The position numbers were made by a program, and so were the translations under genes. The notes under the pieces were generated by a model that was not told the DNA's origin, searched no databases, and worked only from the letters and a program-made list of their open reading frames with translations. A stretch of DNA of 64,000 nucleotides, from positions 124,001-188,000 of the forward strand of contig JAVKFU010000017.1 of assembly GCA_040223695.1 (NCBI GenBank), given 5' to 3'. Source of the stretch: Deltaproteobacteria bacterium (GTDB lineage Bacteria > Desulfobacterota_D > UBA1144 > Nemesobacterales > UBA2774). Positions 53,770 through 61,595 of the stretch are shown here, in pieces. Each line of letters starts with the position of its first letter. Position 1 is the stretch's first letter.

Positions 53770-54408
53770 ATGCAAACTGATAAAAATTTATATCAACATA
53801 CGGCAGAAACTGTTTTAATACCTCTTGACAGGCGGGACAAATCGGCAAGAATAATCTCACACCTGCTAAGCCCGCCTCTTATAGCACTGGCCAGCATAAT
53901 AATAACCGCTCAGGTGACTGAAAATAACTCGGCGCTTTTATGGATATTTATCTTTATCGGGCTGCTTGTACTTCCTCCGACGCTATACGTTCTTTGGCTC
54001 GTTCACAGAGGCATAGTCAGTGATTTCCACCTGAATAACAGGGAGGAGCGGGCTTTCCCTTTACTGGTCATCCTTGCCAATACGGCTCTTGTGTCTCTTG
54101 CTATGTACGTATCGGGCGCTCCCAGGCTGATGCTGATTGCTACAGCAGCGGCTCTTATACAATTGATTTTCGTCCTTATTATTACCCTTCGATGGAAAAT
54201 CAGCGGACACTGCACAGCCGCGGCAAGTCTTTCTGTTCTGGCGGTAGCACTTTACGGCGAAAGTCTTATACCACTGACTTTAATAATACCGCTCACAGCA
54301 TGGTCAAGAATCAGGCTCGGCAGGCACACCTTCACACAGACAGTGGCAGGCGGTTTTCTGGGAGCGGTTACAGTAGTTGTAATTCTTTACACAACCAGTG
54401 CTATTTGA
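53770..54408 (+). CDS. PAP2-family membrane phosphatase
   Basis: 212 residues with six membrane helices. PAP2 motif 2 is S-G-H-C-T (residues about 143-147) and motif 3 is S-R-I-R-L-G-R-H-T-F-T-Q (about 184-195), keeping the catalytic His and Arg; motif 1 is poorly preserved. The family dephosphorylates lipid phosphates such as phosphatidate or undecaprenyl pyrophosphate. Position between the GT2 remnant and a GT4 gene suggests release of diacylglycerol for glycolipid synthesis. The upstream stop (TGA at 53764) fixes the ATG. Confidence 0.83.
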   Translation: MQTDKNLYQHTAETVLIPLDRRDKSARIISHLLSPPLIALASIIITAQVTENNSALLWIFIFIGLLVLPPTLYVLWLVHRGIVSDFHLNNREERAFPLLVILANTALVSLAMYVSGAPRLMLIATAAALIQLIFVLIITLRWKISGHCTAAASLSVLAVALYGESLIPLTLIIPLTAWSRIRLGRHTFTQTVAGGFLGAVTVVVILYTTSAI

Positions 54409-54450
54409 CCAACTTAATCAATCTAAATATGTTCCGGGTAAAGCATAGAG

Positions 54451-55437
54451 ATGAAAATAATGCTCGTAACCGACGCATGGCATCCTCAGGTCAACGGTGT
54501 CACCTACACCTGGAGCTATATCACAAATTTAATCAGAAAAGAGCACGATGTATTCATTCTGAATCCGTATGTCGAGGGCGCCGAGCATTTACCCCTAAAG
54601 CTGCAGGGGAATATCCCGATATTAAAAAATGCTTCGTATATAGTTGAAAAGTATTTCAACAAGCTTAAGCCTGACCGAGTCCATATAGCCACCGAGGGAA
54701 GTCTTGGCCTTGCCATGAGACAGTACTGTAGAAAAAACAAAATGAATTATAACACCTCTTATCACACGAGGCTTGCGGACTACGGATGGATACTTTACGG
54801 CGTGCCCGCGTTTCTCACCTGGCTGTATGTGAGATGGTTTCACAAATGCAGCGGAAAGGTTCTGGTAACGACAAAAAGCATAGCGAAACAAGTGGGTCTC
54901 AATAACTGCATTGTATGGGGCCGGGGTGTGGATACCGATCTATTCAGTCCGGACGGAAAACAAAAAAAACCGGAAGAGAAAACAATAATTACGGTAGGGA
55001 GAGTAAGCAAAGATAAAAATTTGGATGACTTCTGCAAAATTCCCGGCTATAGAAAAATACTGGCGGGTGACGGACCTTATCTGAGCACACTTGAATTGAA
55101 ATATCCCGACGTCCAATTTACGGGATACATACCCCATAATGAACTTAAAAACATTTATAACAGGGCCCATGTATTCGTCTTTCCGAGTAAGTTCGACACG
55201 TTCGGACTCGTTATCCTGGAGGCCATGGCATGCGGCCTGCCCGTTGTGGCTTATGACGTGCCGAGTCCGAGCGATATAGTAGAGGACGGCGTTACCGGAT
55301 ATCTCGGTGAGAGTCTAGAGGAAAACTTAGAAAAAGCCTTTCGTAATCTGGATGCCTTATCCGGAAATGCTCTCCAATATGCGGAGTCTAAAAGCTGGAA
55401 CTCAATCGCCGACCAATTCATAAGCCATCTGGCCTGA
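54451..55437 (+). CDS. GT4-family glycosyltransferase
   Basis: 328 residues, GT-B fold. The N-terminus V-T-D-A-W-H-P-Q-V-N-G-V is characteristic of GT4 enzymes like SqdX, MgtA and Agt, which add sugars to diacylglycerol or glycolipids. The C-terminal nucleotide domain has F-P-S-K-F-D-T-F-G-L-V-I-L-E-A-M-A-C-G-L-P-V-V, holding the E-x7-E type motif. Likely a membrane-associated glycolipid synthase, given the PAP2 neighbour and promoter A. Product (gluco-, galacto- or sulfoquinovosyl) cannot be read. Confidence 0.88.
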   Translation: MKIMLVTDAWHPQVNGVTYTWSYITNLIRKEHDVFILNPYVEGAEHLPLKLQGNIPILKNASYIVEKYFNKLKPDRVHIATEGSLGLAMRQYCRKNKMNYNTSYHTRLADYGWILYGVPAFLTWLYVRWFHKCSGKVLVTTKSIAKQVGLNNCIVWGRGVDTDLFSPDGKQKKPEEKTIITVGRVSKDKNLDDFCKIPGYRKILAGDGPYLSTLELKYPDVQFTGYIPHNELKNIYNRAHVFVFPSKFDTFGLVILEAMACGLPVVAYDVPSPSDIVEDGVTGYLGESLEENLEKAFRNLDALSGNALQYAESKSWNSIADQFISHLA

Positions 55438-55648
55438 GTACCGAAAATAATTCAACATGAATTTTCATCTACGACTCACTGACGCAAAAGTTAAAGCGGA
55501 ACTCCGACTCTTGTGGTGAAAAACCTCCAATATATTATTGAACAAACGAAATTAATAGTTTGTAAGTATTGCGATAACCCTTCTTTAACATTGAGGATAT
55601 CTGCCATTTGATTGCCCGCCCCATCCCCGGGCGCCTGCGAAAACCCGG

Positions 55649-55675
55649 TAAGAGTCCGACCCCCCAGGACTCTTA
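55649..55675 (+). terminator. Hairpin downstream of the GT4 gene
   Basis: A perfect 9-base stem TAAGAGTCC/GGACTCTTA with a 9-base C-rich loop, followed by CACTTTTCTTC. It could be a terminator for the PAP2-GT4 unit, although it is about 210 bases after the GT4 stop. The rest of 55438-55777 shows nothing coding; a 65-codon minus frame there is not convincing. Confidence 0.5.
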
Positions 55676-55777
55676 CACTTTTCTTCAAGATACGTTAATC
55701 AACTGACTGATGAGCCGTGTTATTGAAAGAAAAAAGCATCAGCTGTAATAATTGAAATGATTTACGATTTGAAAATC

Positions 55778-55820
55778 TTAACGCTATCTTAACACTATCT
55801 TAACAAAACCCATATACAAT
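55778..55820 (+). promoter_or_regulatory. Pho-box-like promoter B
   Basis: TTAAC at 55778, 55789 and 55800, an exact 11-base period with TAT spacers (CTTAACGC, CTTAACAC, CTTAACAA), then a 10-base gap and TACAAT at 55815-55820. The cleanest of the three copies. It lies 40 bases before the ATG at 55861. Confidence 0.72.
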
Positions 55821-55860
55821 TACCTCCGGAATTCAGAATCCATAACATACGAGGTGACCA

Positions 55861-56433
55861 ATGAGTACGGAACCACTTGATAGAAATTCAATAGAGAGCG
55901 AACTCGAGACGCTCGTATCAAAATCCAAGGACTATATGAACACCAGAAACGAGGGTGAGCTGGTTTCACTTAGAAATGACATGATACACCTCAAGCTAAA
56001 GCTCGAAAGCGCAATGGAAAATAAAAATAATCATAATGCAAATTACATCACGGCACTCAAGCTGATGCTCTCGATTATCCATAAATTTACCTATTCGGTC
56101 AGCTTGATGGACAAACTTAAATCAAAAAAACCGATGTGTATGGAATTTGATACCCACCAGATGCTGGACACACTACTCCCTCACATCAAAACGCTCGCAG
56201 AATACGATAACTGGATAGATAAACTCGATACGAAAAAGCTTGAGGAAGACTATCTGTTTATAGAATCTCTCGAAGACCAGCACAAGAGAGTGCTGCTTAC
56301 CTATCTCATCCAGGATTGGCGCAATATTGACGAAGTTTACACATTATTGAAAATCGGGGAAACGTATAAGAATATATCCGAAAAACTGGTCAGCCTTTCA
56401 CTCGTATCAAGTTATATGAAAAATGGTCAATGA
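55861..56433 (+). CDS. Unknown helical protein behind Pho-like promoter B
   Basis: 190 residues, soluble, almost entirely helical with heptad-like Leu/Ile spacing. It starts E-P-L-D-R-N-S-I-E-S-E-L-E, and contains H-K-F-T-Y-S-V and a charged W-R-N-I-D-E-V-Y-T region. It has a GAGGTG ribosome site. There is no signal peptide or known domain; the helix-bundle look is vaguely PhoU-like, but the PhoU metal motifs are not seen. Placement directly after the Pho-type promoter makes it a phosphate-response candidate. Confidence 0.7.
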   Translation: MSTEPLDRNSIESELETLVSKSKDYMNTRNEGELVSLRNDMIHLKLKLESAMENKNNHNANYITALKLMLSIIHKFTYSVSLMDKLKSKKPMCMEFDTHQMLDTLLPHIKTLAEYDNWIDKLDTKKLEEDYLFIESLEDQHKRVLLTYLIQDWRNIDEVYTLLKIGETYKNISEKLVSLSLVSSYMKNGQ

Positions 56434-56543
56434 TCGGATGGATGGAGAGTGATGTAGTCAAGCTTCATTCATAATCCCCGAACCTGTCGGCCGAGCTTGC
56501 CCGGTTCTCTTTAGTCACATTCCACTTCAACCACATCCGCCCT

Positions 56544-57572
56544 TCAAGAAATTTCTCCCTCAAGAAATTCATTAACATGGTCTGCGCTTTCCATACTGTC
56601 AAGAATCCTGCTCACTATCGCGGGAAGATTGTTTTTATAATTCGCATCGTAGTAAAAAGACGAATCTATCCACTCGGACAGTATGCGCTCGGATTCTATT
56701 CTCAAATCTCTCACGACCGGTATTCCCAGTCTTTCGAGAGCCTCCGCATTACACTGCTGTTCGTACTGTCTCTTCATCGGGATAACCATGAGCTTTTTAC
56801 CTAAAAATAACGCTTCCGCCGGGGTTTCGAATCCGGCATTGCACAAAATGCCCTCGCAGCTCGAGAGACTCCTGACAAATTCTTCATTATTAACGGGGAA
56901 AACCGTTATATTTTTCTCGCGGAAAGGCTCTCCCTTGTGATGTTTTGAAAAAACTTCCCAGCTTACATCTACATTCCTTAGTATCCCGGATAAAAACCTG
57001 CCGTCGTAGGAAGGCAAGTACGCTGTATAGTGCCCGTTGTTCGCCGGTTCGGAATTCCTGATCTCCTCCCTTATTATGGGGGTAAAAATGAAATCGTCAT
57101 ACTCCTTAAAATGCAATCCTATGAGGGAAGATGAAGGCGCGTACCATTTGAGAATGAGCTCGGCGAAAAGATTCTTGCCCGGCGGCCTGGGAATCTTGGG
57201 TGAAAGAAATGAGGCCTGGTGCGAAATAGATATGCACGGCACCCTCCTGAACCTGGCAGCCCAGGCTGTTACAGGCTCAAAGTCGCTTAAAACCAGATCG
57301 TATTTCTCTACAGGAATTTTGTAAATGTCCGACAGCAATTTACGGGGGCTGAAATTCTTCAGTGAATTCCAGTAATCTATGCCCCCGCGTTTACCGAAGG
57401 TAAAACCCAGCCCGGGTAGTCTGTATTTTGTATCAAATCCTATATCTATCTCATGATGGTAGCCGCTCAACAGCACGTCAACATCGACGTGTCTTAAAAG
57501 ATACTTCAAGATCTCCCTTGAACGGGAGATATGCCCGTTTCCGGTACCCTGAATCCCGAATAAAACTTTCAT
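56544..57572 (-). CDS. GT-B glycosyltransferase, GT28/MurG-like
   Basis: 342 residues. The glycine-rich start G-I-Q-G-T-G-N-G-H-I-S-R-S is the N-terminal motif of the MurG/MGDG-synthase-like GT-B group; the C-terminal C-N-A-G-F-E-T-P-A-E-A motif binds the sugar nucleotide. It is not MurG itself (position and remainder differ) and resembles stand-alone archaeal/bacterial GT28-like proteins of unknown acceptor. It is transcribed opposite to its neighbours and ends facing the unknown helical gene. A lipid acceptor is inferred from location. Confidence 0.8.
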   Translation of the reverse strand: MKVLFGIQGTGNGHISRSREILKYLLRHVDVDVLLSGYHHEIDIGFDTKYRLPGLGFTFGKRGGIDYWNSLKNFSPRKLLSDIYKIPVEKYDLVLSDFEPVTAWAARFRRVPCISISHQASFLSPKIPRPPGKNLFAELILKWYAPSSSLIGLHFKEYDDFIFTPIIREEIRNSEPANNGHYTAYLPSYDGRFLSGILRNVDVSWEVFSKHHKGEPFREKNITVFPVNNEEFVRSLSSCEGILCNAGFETPAEALFLGKKLMVIPMKRQYEQQCNAEALERLGIPVVRDLRIESERILSEWIDSSFYYDANYKNNLPAIVSRILDSMESADHVNEFLEGEIS

Positions 57573-58065
57573 TTTGTATTCTTTAGATATTTCCCTTTAT
57601 ATCATATATAGTATGGAAAGATCTATCTGTCCAGCAAACAAAATAACCGCCCCTTTCCGCTTAACAATCAAAACAGCTCCCCGGCGGGGCAGCAAACAAT
57701 GCGCCTGACAACCTTGGCTTAATCATAAACCAAAGCGTCTCCGCAAACCAGTAATTCAAAATCCATAAGCCAAAAAACTCTCTTGAGGGAGACGGTCAAA
57801 TATAATTTCTGCAAAGACTATCCGCCATAATATTTTCAAAAATTTGACCATATCTTCTGTGTTGTCCTGATTACTGAGGAGAAATGGCTCATGGAAAATT
57901 ATGCTAAATAGATTAAAGTTCGAATATTATTACATAGACCCATATTCCAAAAAAAGAGAGCCGGGCAGTTTAAAGACAAGCGCCGCAGTTTCGTTTTAAC
58001 TCTAATCTATTTTGTTTTGATAGCGTATTAACCGTGAATAGAATACATATATAACTATTTAAGTT
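57573..58065. other. Gene-free interval
   Basis: AT-rich. I see no gene. It must contain the promoter of the GT28-like gene near its left end; single TTAA motifs occur, but no 11-base repeat series. Confidence 0.5.
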
Positions 58066-58282
58066 TCATTCCGCATCCGATTCGGCCAGCTCGCAGGGAA
58101 CCGGCAAACGACTGTGTTTGCAACCGCAAACCCGGGGCAGCCGTGTCCCCTCCGTCGTGAAATCAAAATCGCGCTCGCCATAGGACGTAAAGCCTTTCGG
58201 TTCCAGGCCGCTACGGCCCGTGCCGTTTCTCAACGAAGTTGTCTCTCCACAGAGCTTTAATTTTCGCGCATCGAAATACATT
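58066..58282 (-). ncRNA. Candidate Pho-controlled small RNA (or leaderless 71-codon gene)
   Basis: Transcribed from promoter C, start about 58282. The segment is much GC-richer than its AT-rich surroundings and folds into serial hairpins (minus-strand RNA): 58254-58243 (CTCT/AGAG), 58241-58231 (CAAC/GTTG), 58226-58213 (ACGGC/GCCGT) and 58131-58116 (GTTTGC-GGTT-GCAAAC, six perfect pairs). An ATG at 58281 opens 71 codons with no ribosome site; the peptide has four Cys and no recognisable family. RNA is favoured, but a leaderless small protein cannot be excluded. No T-tailed terminator is visible. Confidence 0.42.
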
Positions 58283-58288
58283 ATGACT

Positions 58289-58331
58289 ATTGTATTTCTT
58301 CAGTATTAAGGGAATATTAAGGAAGAATTAA
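58289..58331 (-). promoter_or_regulatory. Pho-box-like promoter C (minus strand)
   Basis: On the minus strand TTAAT occurs at 58331, 58320 and 58309, exact 11-base period, followed by 10 bases and TACAAT (58294-58289). The orientation points left, into 58282-58066, not toward olsB. Confidence 0.62.
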
Positions 58332-58440
58332 CAGAAGCAGAAAAGCAGGATATTCCCGGATTGTCCGTTACACCTGGACTTCACGCTCATTTCTTTGATA
58401 TAATGGAGACATTTTATAAACATAAAATTCATATTCGCTT

Positions 58441-58475
58441 AATACGTATTAAACACTCAAGAGGTATTAAACACT
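58441..58475 (+). repeat. Palindrome and direct repeat upstream of olsB
   Basis: AATACGTATT (58441-58450) is a perfect palindrome, and GTATTAAACACT occurs twice (58446-58457 and 58464-58475), 18 bases apart. The region lies about 25-55 bases before the olsB ATG and may bind a regulator. The spacing is not the 11-base Pho-type period. Confidence 0.5.
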
Positions 58476-58497
58476 TAGCCCTAAATCGGAGAGAAGC

Positions 58498-59358
58498 ATG
58501 ATAACAAAGAAAGTAATGTCAATTAAAGATACGGTTTCCACTTCAAATATGCTGAGAAAGGCTTTCCGTTGGAAGCTAAGACAGTTTCGACCAAAAATTC
58601 CCATTTTAATCGAAAGCAGCAGGTTCCTTATCAAGACCGTCGAAAACGCATTTGAACTGGATAAGGCGTTAAACCTCAGATACGAAGTATTTTATAAAGA
58701 AACCCTTAACAAGGATAATTTCACAAGGACCGACTTGGATAAATTCGACCTGCTCTGCGACCACTTGCTAATTCTGGATAAAAAACAGAACTGTGTAGTA
58801 GGCACGTATAGATTAATCTCGTCCACCTTTTCGGATAAATTCTATTCTGAAACCGAATTTTCCATGGATCAGATCAAGGAGGCGAAGGGAATAAAACTCG
58901 AGCTCGGAAGGGCATGCGTCCACAGAAATTACAGGAACGGCACGGGGATTGCGCTTCTGTGGAAGGGATTGTCGGAGTATTACAGGAAAATCGGAGCGAA
59001 ATACCTGTTCGGATGCTCGAGTATCGGTACTACCAATATCATCGAAATAAGTCTTATTTATAAATACATAAAAGAGTTATATTTGTCTCCCGAGAACTTC
59101 AGGGTGTTTCCCAACGAGAAGCATAAAATCAAAGAGCTCGAAACCTATATGCCCGCGTTCGACAAATTCGATATCAAGACCGAGTCTATAGAGAATTTCA
59201 TACCTCCGCTGCTAAAGAGCTACCTGAAAGCGGGATCGGTCATTTGCGGGGAGCCGGCGCTCGACAAAAAATTTAAATGCGCGGACTTCTTCACCGTCCT
59301 CGATCTTGAGCTTCTTTCCAAATCATTCGAAAAAAGATACAAGGTCGCAAATGGTTAG
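58498..59358 (+). CDS. olsB: Ornithine-lipid N-acyltransferase OlsB (GNAT)
   Basis: 286 residues. The OlsB pattern is present: F-E-L-D-K-A-L-N-L-R-Y-E-V-F-Y-K-E near residue 50-65, D-H-L-L-I-L-D near 98, L-G-R-A-C-V-H-R-N-Y-R-N-G-T-G acyl-CoA/ACP-binding loop near 140-155, then W-K-G-L-S-E-Y. It would attach a 3-hydroxyacyl chain to the alpha-amino group of ornithine, the first step to phosphorus-free ornithine lipid. A good GGAGA precedes the ATG. olsA follows with an overlap at the stop. Confidence 0.85.
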   Translation: MITKKVMSIKDTVSTSNMLRKAFRWKLRQFRPKIPILIESSRFLIKTVENAFELDKALNLRYEVFYKETLNKDNFTRTDLDKFDLLCDHLLILDKKQNCVVGTYRLISSTFSDKFYSETEFSMDQIKEAKGIKLELGRACVHRNYRNGTGIALLWKGLSEYYRKIGAKYLFGCSSIGTTNIIEISLIYKYIKELYLSPENFRVFPNEKHKIKELETYMPAFDKFDIKTESIENFIPPLLKSYLKAGSVICGEPALDKKFKCADFFTVLDLELLSKSFEKRYKVANG

Positions 59359-60123
59359 GAAATTCTGGAAACTAATCTTTTTTTTTGCATTGTAGTTTCT
59401 TTTATAGCGGTAACGACGATCCTTAACGCACTTACAAGAGACCGGAAGGAGAGGCTTCACAGATCCACGAAAATCACCTCTTTTTTCAACGGGGTTCTGA
59501 TCAAATCATTGGGCATTAACGTGCGGCTCACAAACCGCGGGAGCGCGCCCAACGAGAAGAAAAACTACCTTATCCTCTGTAACCACCTTTCCTACCTCGA
59601 CATATTCATAATCTCCTCCTTTTTCCCCGCTTCTTTTATAGCCAGCGTCGATGAGGTAAGGAATACTTTCCTGCTGGGAAAAGTCACAGAGCTGAGCGGC
59701 GGATTCTTCGTCGAAAGGAGAAAGCGGTCGGGCCTTCGAGCCGAAATCGAATCCATATCCGAGTTGTTAAAGATGGGTATTAATGTGGCACTGTTCCCCG
59801 AGGGTACGACCTCCAACGGGGAGCGGGTTCTCCCCTTCAAAACGCCGCTCATAAGCATCGCTCAAAAAGCGGGAACGGACATTCTACCCCTCTGTATAAA
59901 GTACCGGAGAATAAACGGAGAGGAGATTAACGCCCGCAATAGAGACCTCGTTTACTACTACGGGGATATGAAGTTCTTTGACCATTTCTTCGACTTTCTA
60001 TCTGTAGGCTCGGTGGATGTCGAACTCACGATGCTCGAAAGCATCGACCCCCTGTCAGGCGCTTCCAGAAAGGAGCTTGCGGCATCTGCATTTAACTCTA
60101 TAAACTCAGCGTACATGAAATAA
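59351..60123 (+). CDS. olsA: Lyso-ornithine lipid O-acyltransferase OlsA, interrupted by a T9 run
   Basis: PlsC-type acyltransferase with N-H-L-S-Y-L-D (the H-x4-D motif) and F-P-E-G-T-T-S-N-G. The natural ATG at 59351 overlaps the olsB stop and reads M-V-R-K-F-W-K-L-I-F-F-F, then hits a stop just after nine T residues (59378-59386). The rest of the membrane helix (C-I-V-V-S-F-I-A-V-T-T) and the whole enzyme continue in another frame to 60123; reading through needs one extra T (or loss of two). A shorter product could begin at TTG 59509 but would lack the helix. It completes ornithine lipid by O-acylation at the membrane. Confidence 0.75.
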
Positions 60124-60318
60124 ATGCGCGCATTCAATCCACGAAAAACCCATGAGTGACGTAATTGCTTTTCGTCCACAATTAACCATTACGCATAAGA
60201 GGAAATAATTAACGGATCAACGGGTCTTAAAGAGACAGGGCAGGTTTACTATGACGGCGTACCATGACTCGAGCGGGAGAACTATTCAGCGCGCCAACTG
60301 CTTGTACTCGGCACGTTA

Positions 60319-61581
60319 CTATCTTCTTACCTTTGTCAGAAGCGAAACGGATTCAATATGATATGTCTGGGGGAACATATCGAAGGGCTTTACACTTATA
60401 GGCTCAAAGCCCGATTCCCCAAACTTCTTTAAATCACGGGCCAGAGTCGAAGGGTCGCAGGATACATATATGATTTTTTCTGGTGACAGGTCGGCTATGG
60501 CGCTTATTATTTTCTTTGCGCCCTCCCTGGGAGGGTCCAGTACCACCAGTTGAAAATTCCCCCCTTCCGAATCAAGCCCGCGTAAAAACTCCTCGCATGA
60601 GGCGTTTTCGAAAACTATATTGCTGATACCGTTAACCGTCGCATTCTTTTTCGCGAAAGCGACGGCTTTTTTGTTTACCTCGACTGAAACCACCTTTTCC
60701 GCAAGCCGTGCGAGTGGGATGGAGAAATTACCTGTGCCTGAATATAGATCGAGAACAGCCTCCTCCCCTGATAGCTCCGCCCGCTTTAGAACGGTCTCTA
60801 TCATCGCTTCGTTCACCGAAGGGTTGGACTGTGCAAAAACCGACGGGGCAGTAAAAAGACTGAAACCGGAAACACCGGCTTCAAAGCCGGCTTCGTCCTT
60901 ACCCGTAACGGAAACATTTTCCGTCTCCGGGAATCTCTTAAGGTGTTTGACCAGTGCTCCGAGGGAGCCCGGCTTTCTCGCGTAACGGGGCACGAGGCTT
61001 ATATAAGCGCTCGAGCCGTTTGAGGAAATATGCACTTTATCCAGAGGGTAATTGGGATCGCCCACCGAGGAGAGAACCTGAGAAAGACGAGCTATCGCTT
61101 CATTAATGATTTCGTCTGATACCGGGCAGGATTCGATTTTGACCTTCCGGCTGCTTCTCTCCTGACTATATCCGATATGCCACTGCCCGGCATAAAACCA
61201 GGCGGACAAGAGAACCCTCGTTCTGTATCCGTATTCTTTTGAGGAGGAGAATATCTCCTCGACTTCAGCGTTTTGAATTCCGCCAATTCTTTGTATCGTC
61301 TCCCTGAGTATGTCCCGCTTCTCCCTGAGCTGGGCGGGGTATGATAAATTCTGAAGCTGGCAGCCTCCGCATATGCCGAATACAGGGCAAGGGGGCTCCA
61401 CCCTGTCCGGGGAAGGTGTAATTATTTGATGGATCACCGCCTCACCGTAGCTCCCCTTATCTTTAATGATTTTCACATCCAGGATGTCACGGGGGAGTCC
61501 GCCCTCAACGAAAAGCACCTTCCCGTCCTCTCTGGCTATTCCCTTCCCGCCGAATGCTAGCCTCTCTATCTCTACCCGCAA
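60319..61581 (-). CDS. rlmD: 23S rRNA (uracil-C5)-methyltransferase RlmD/RumA family
   Basis: 420 residues. TRAM-like start, iron-sulfur cysteines C65, C71, C74 (C-x5-C-x2-C) plus a later C-P, SAM motif V-L-D-L-Y-S-G-T-G-N-F, D-P-P-R-E-G and the nucleophile in V-S-C-D-P-S-T-L-A-R-D. The start is TTG at 61581 with AAGGAG. Which uracil is modified (1939 or another) is not certain. It lies 14 bases after queA, the last gene of the argG-queA-rlmD operon. Confidence 0.92.
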   Translation of the reverse strand: MRVEIERLAFGGKGIAREDGKVLFVEGGLPRDILDVKIIKDKGSYGEAVIHQIITPSPDRVEPPCPVFGICGGCQLQNLSYPAQLREKRDILRETIQRIGGIQNAEVEEIFSSSKEYGYRTRVLLSAWFYAGQWHIGYSQERSSRKVKIESCPVSDEIINEAIARLSQVLSSVGDPNYPLDKVHISSNGSSAYISLVPRYARKPGSLGALVKHLKRFPETENVSVTGKDEAGFEAGVSGFSLFTAPSVFAQSNPSVNEAMIETVLKRAELSGEEAVLDLYSGTGNFSIPLARLAEKVVSVEVNKKAVAFAKKNATVNGISNIVFENASCEEFLRGLDSEGGNFQLVVLDPPREGAKKIISAIADLSPEKIIYVSCDPSTLARDLKKFGESGFEPISVKPFDMFPQTYHIESVSLLTKVRR

Positions 61582-61595
61582 TATTTTTCTCCTTG

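Noticed and set aside
55491-55688. 65-codon minus-strand frame after the GT4 gene
   Set aside because: No ribosome site, covers the hairpin at 55649-55675, and the protein has no plausible features.
57661-57730. Possible Pho-type repeats upstream of the GT28-like gene
   Set aside because: Only single TTAA motifs occur; there is no 11-base period and the orientation is wrong for the minus-strand gene.
58938-58953. Sigma-54-like sequence (GG-N10-GC) within olsB
   Set aside because: It lies deep in a well-defined coding region, encodes the conserved G-T-G loop, and no gene starts just downstream.
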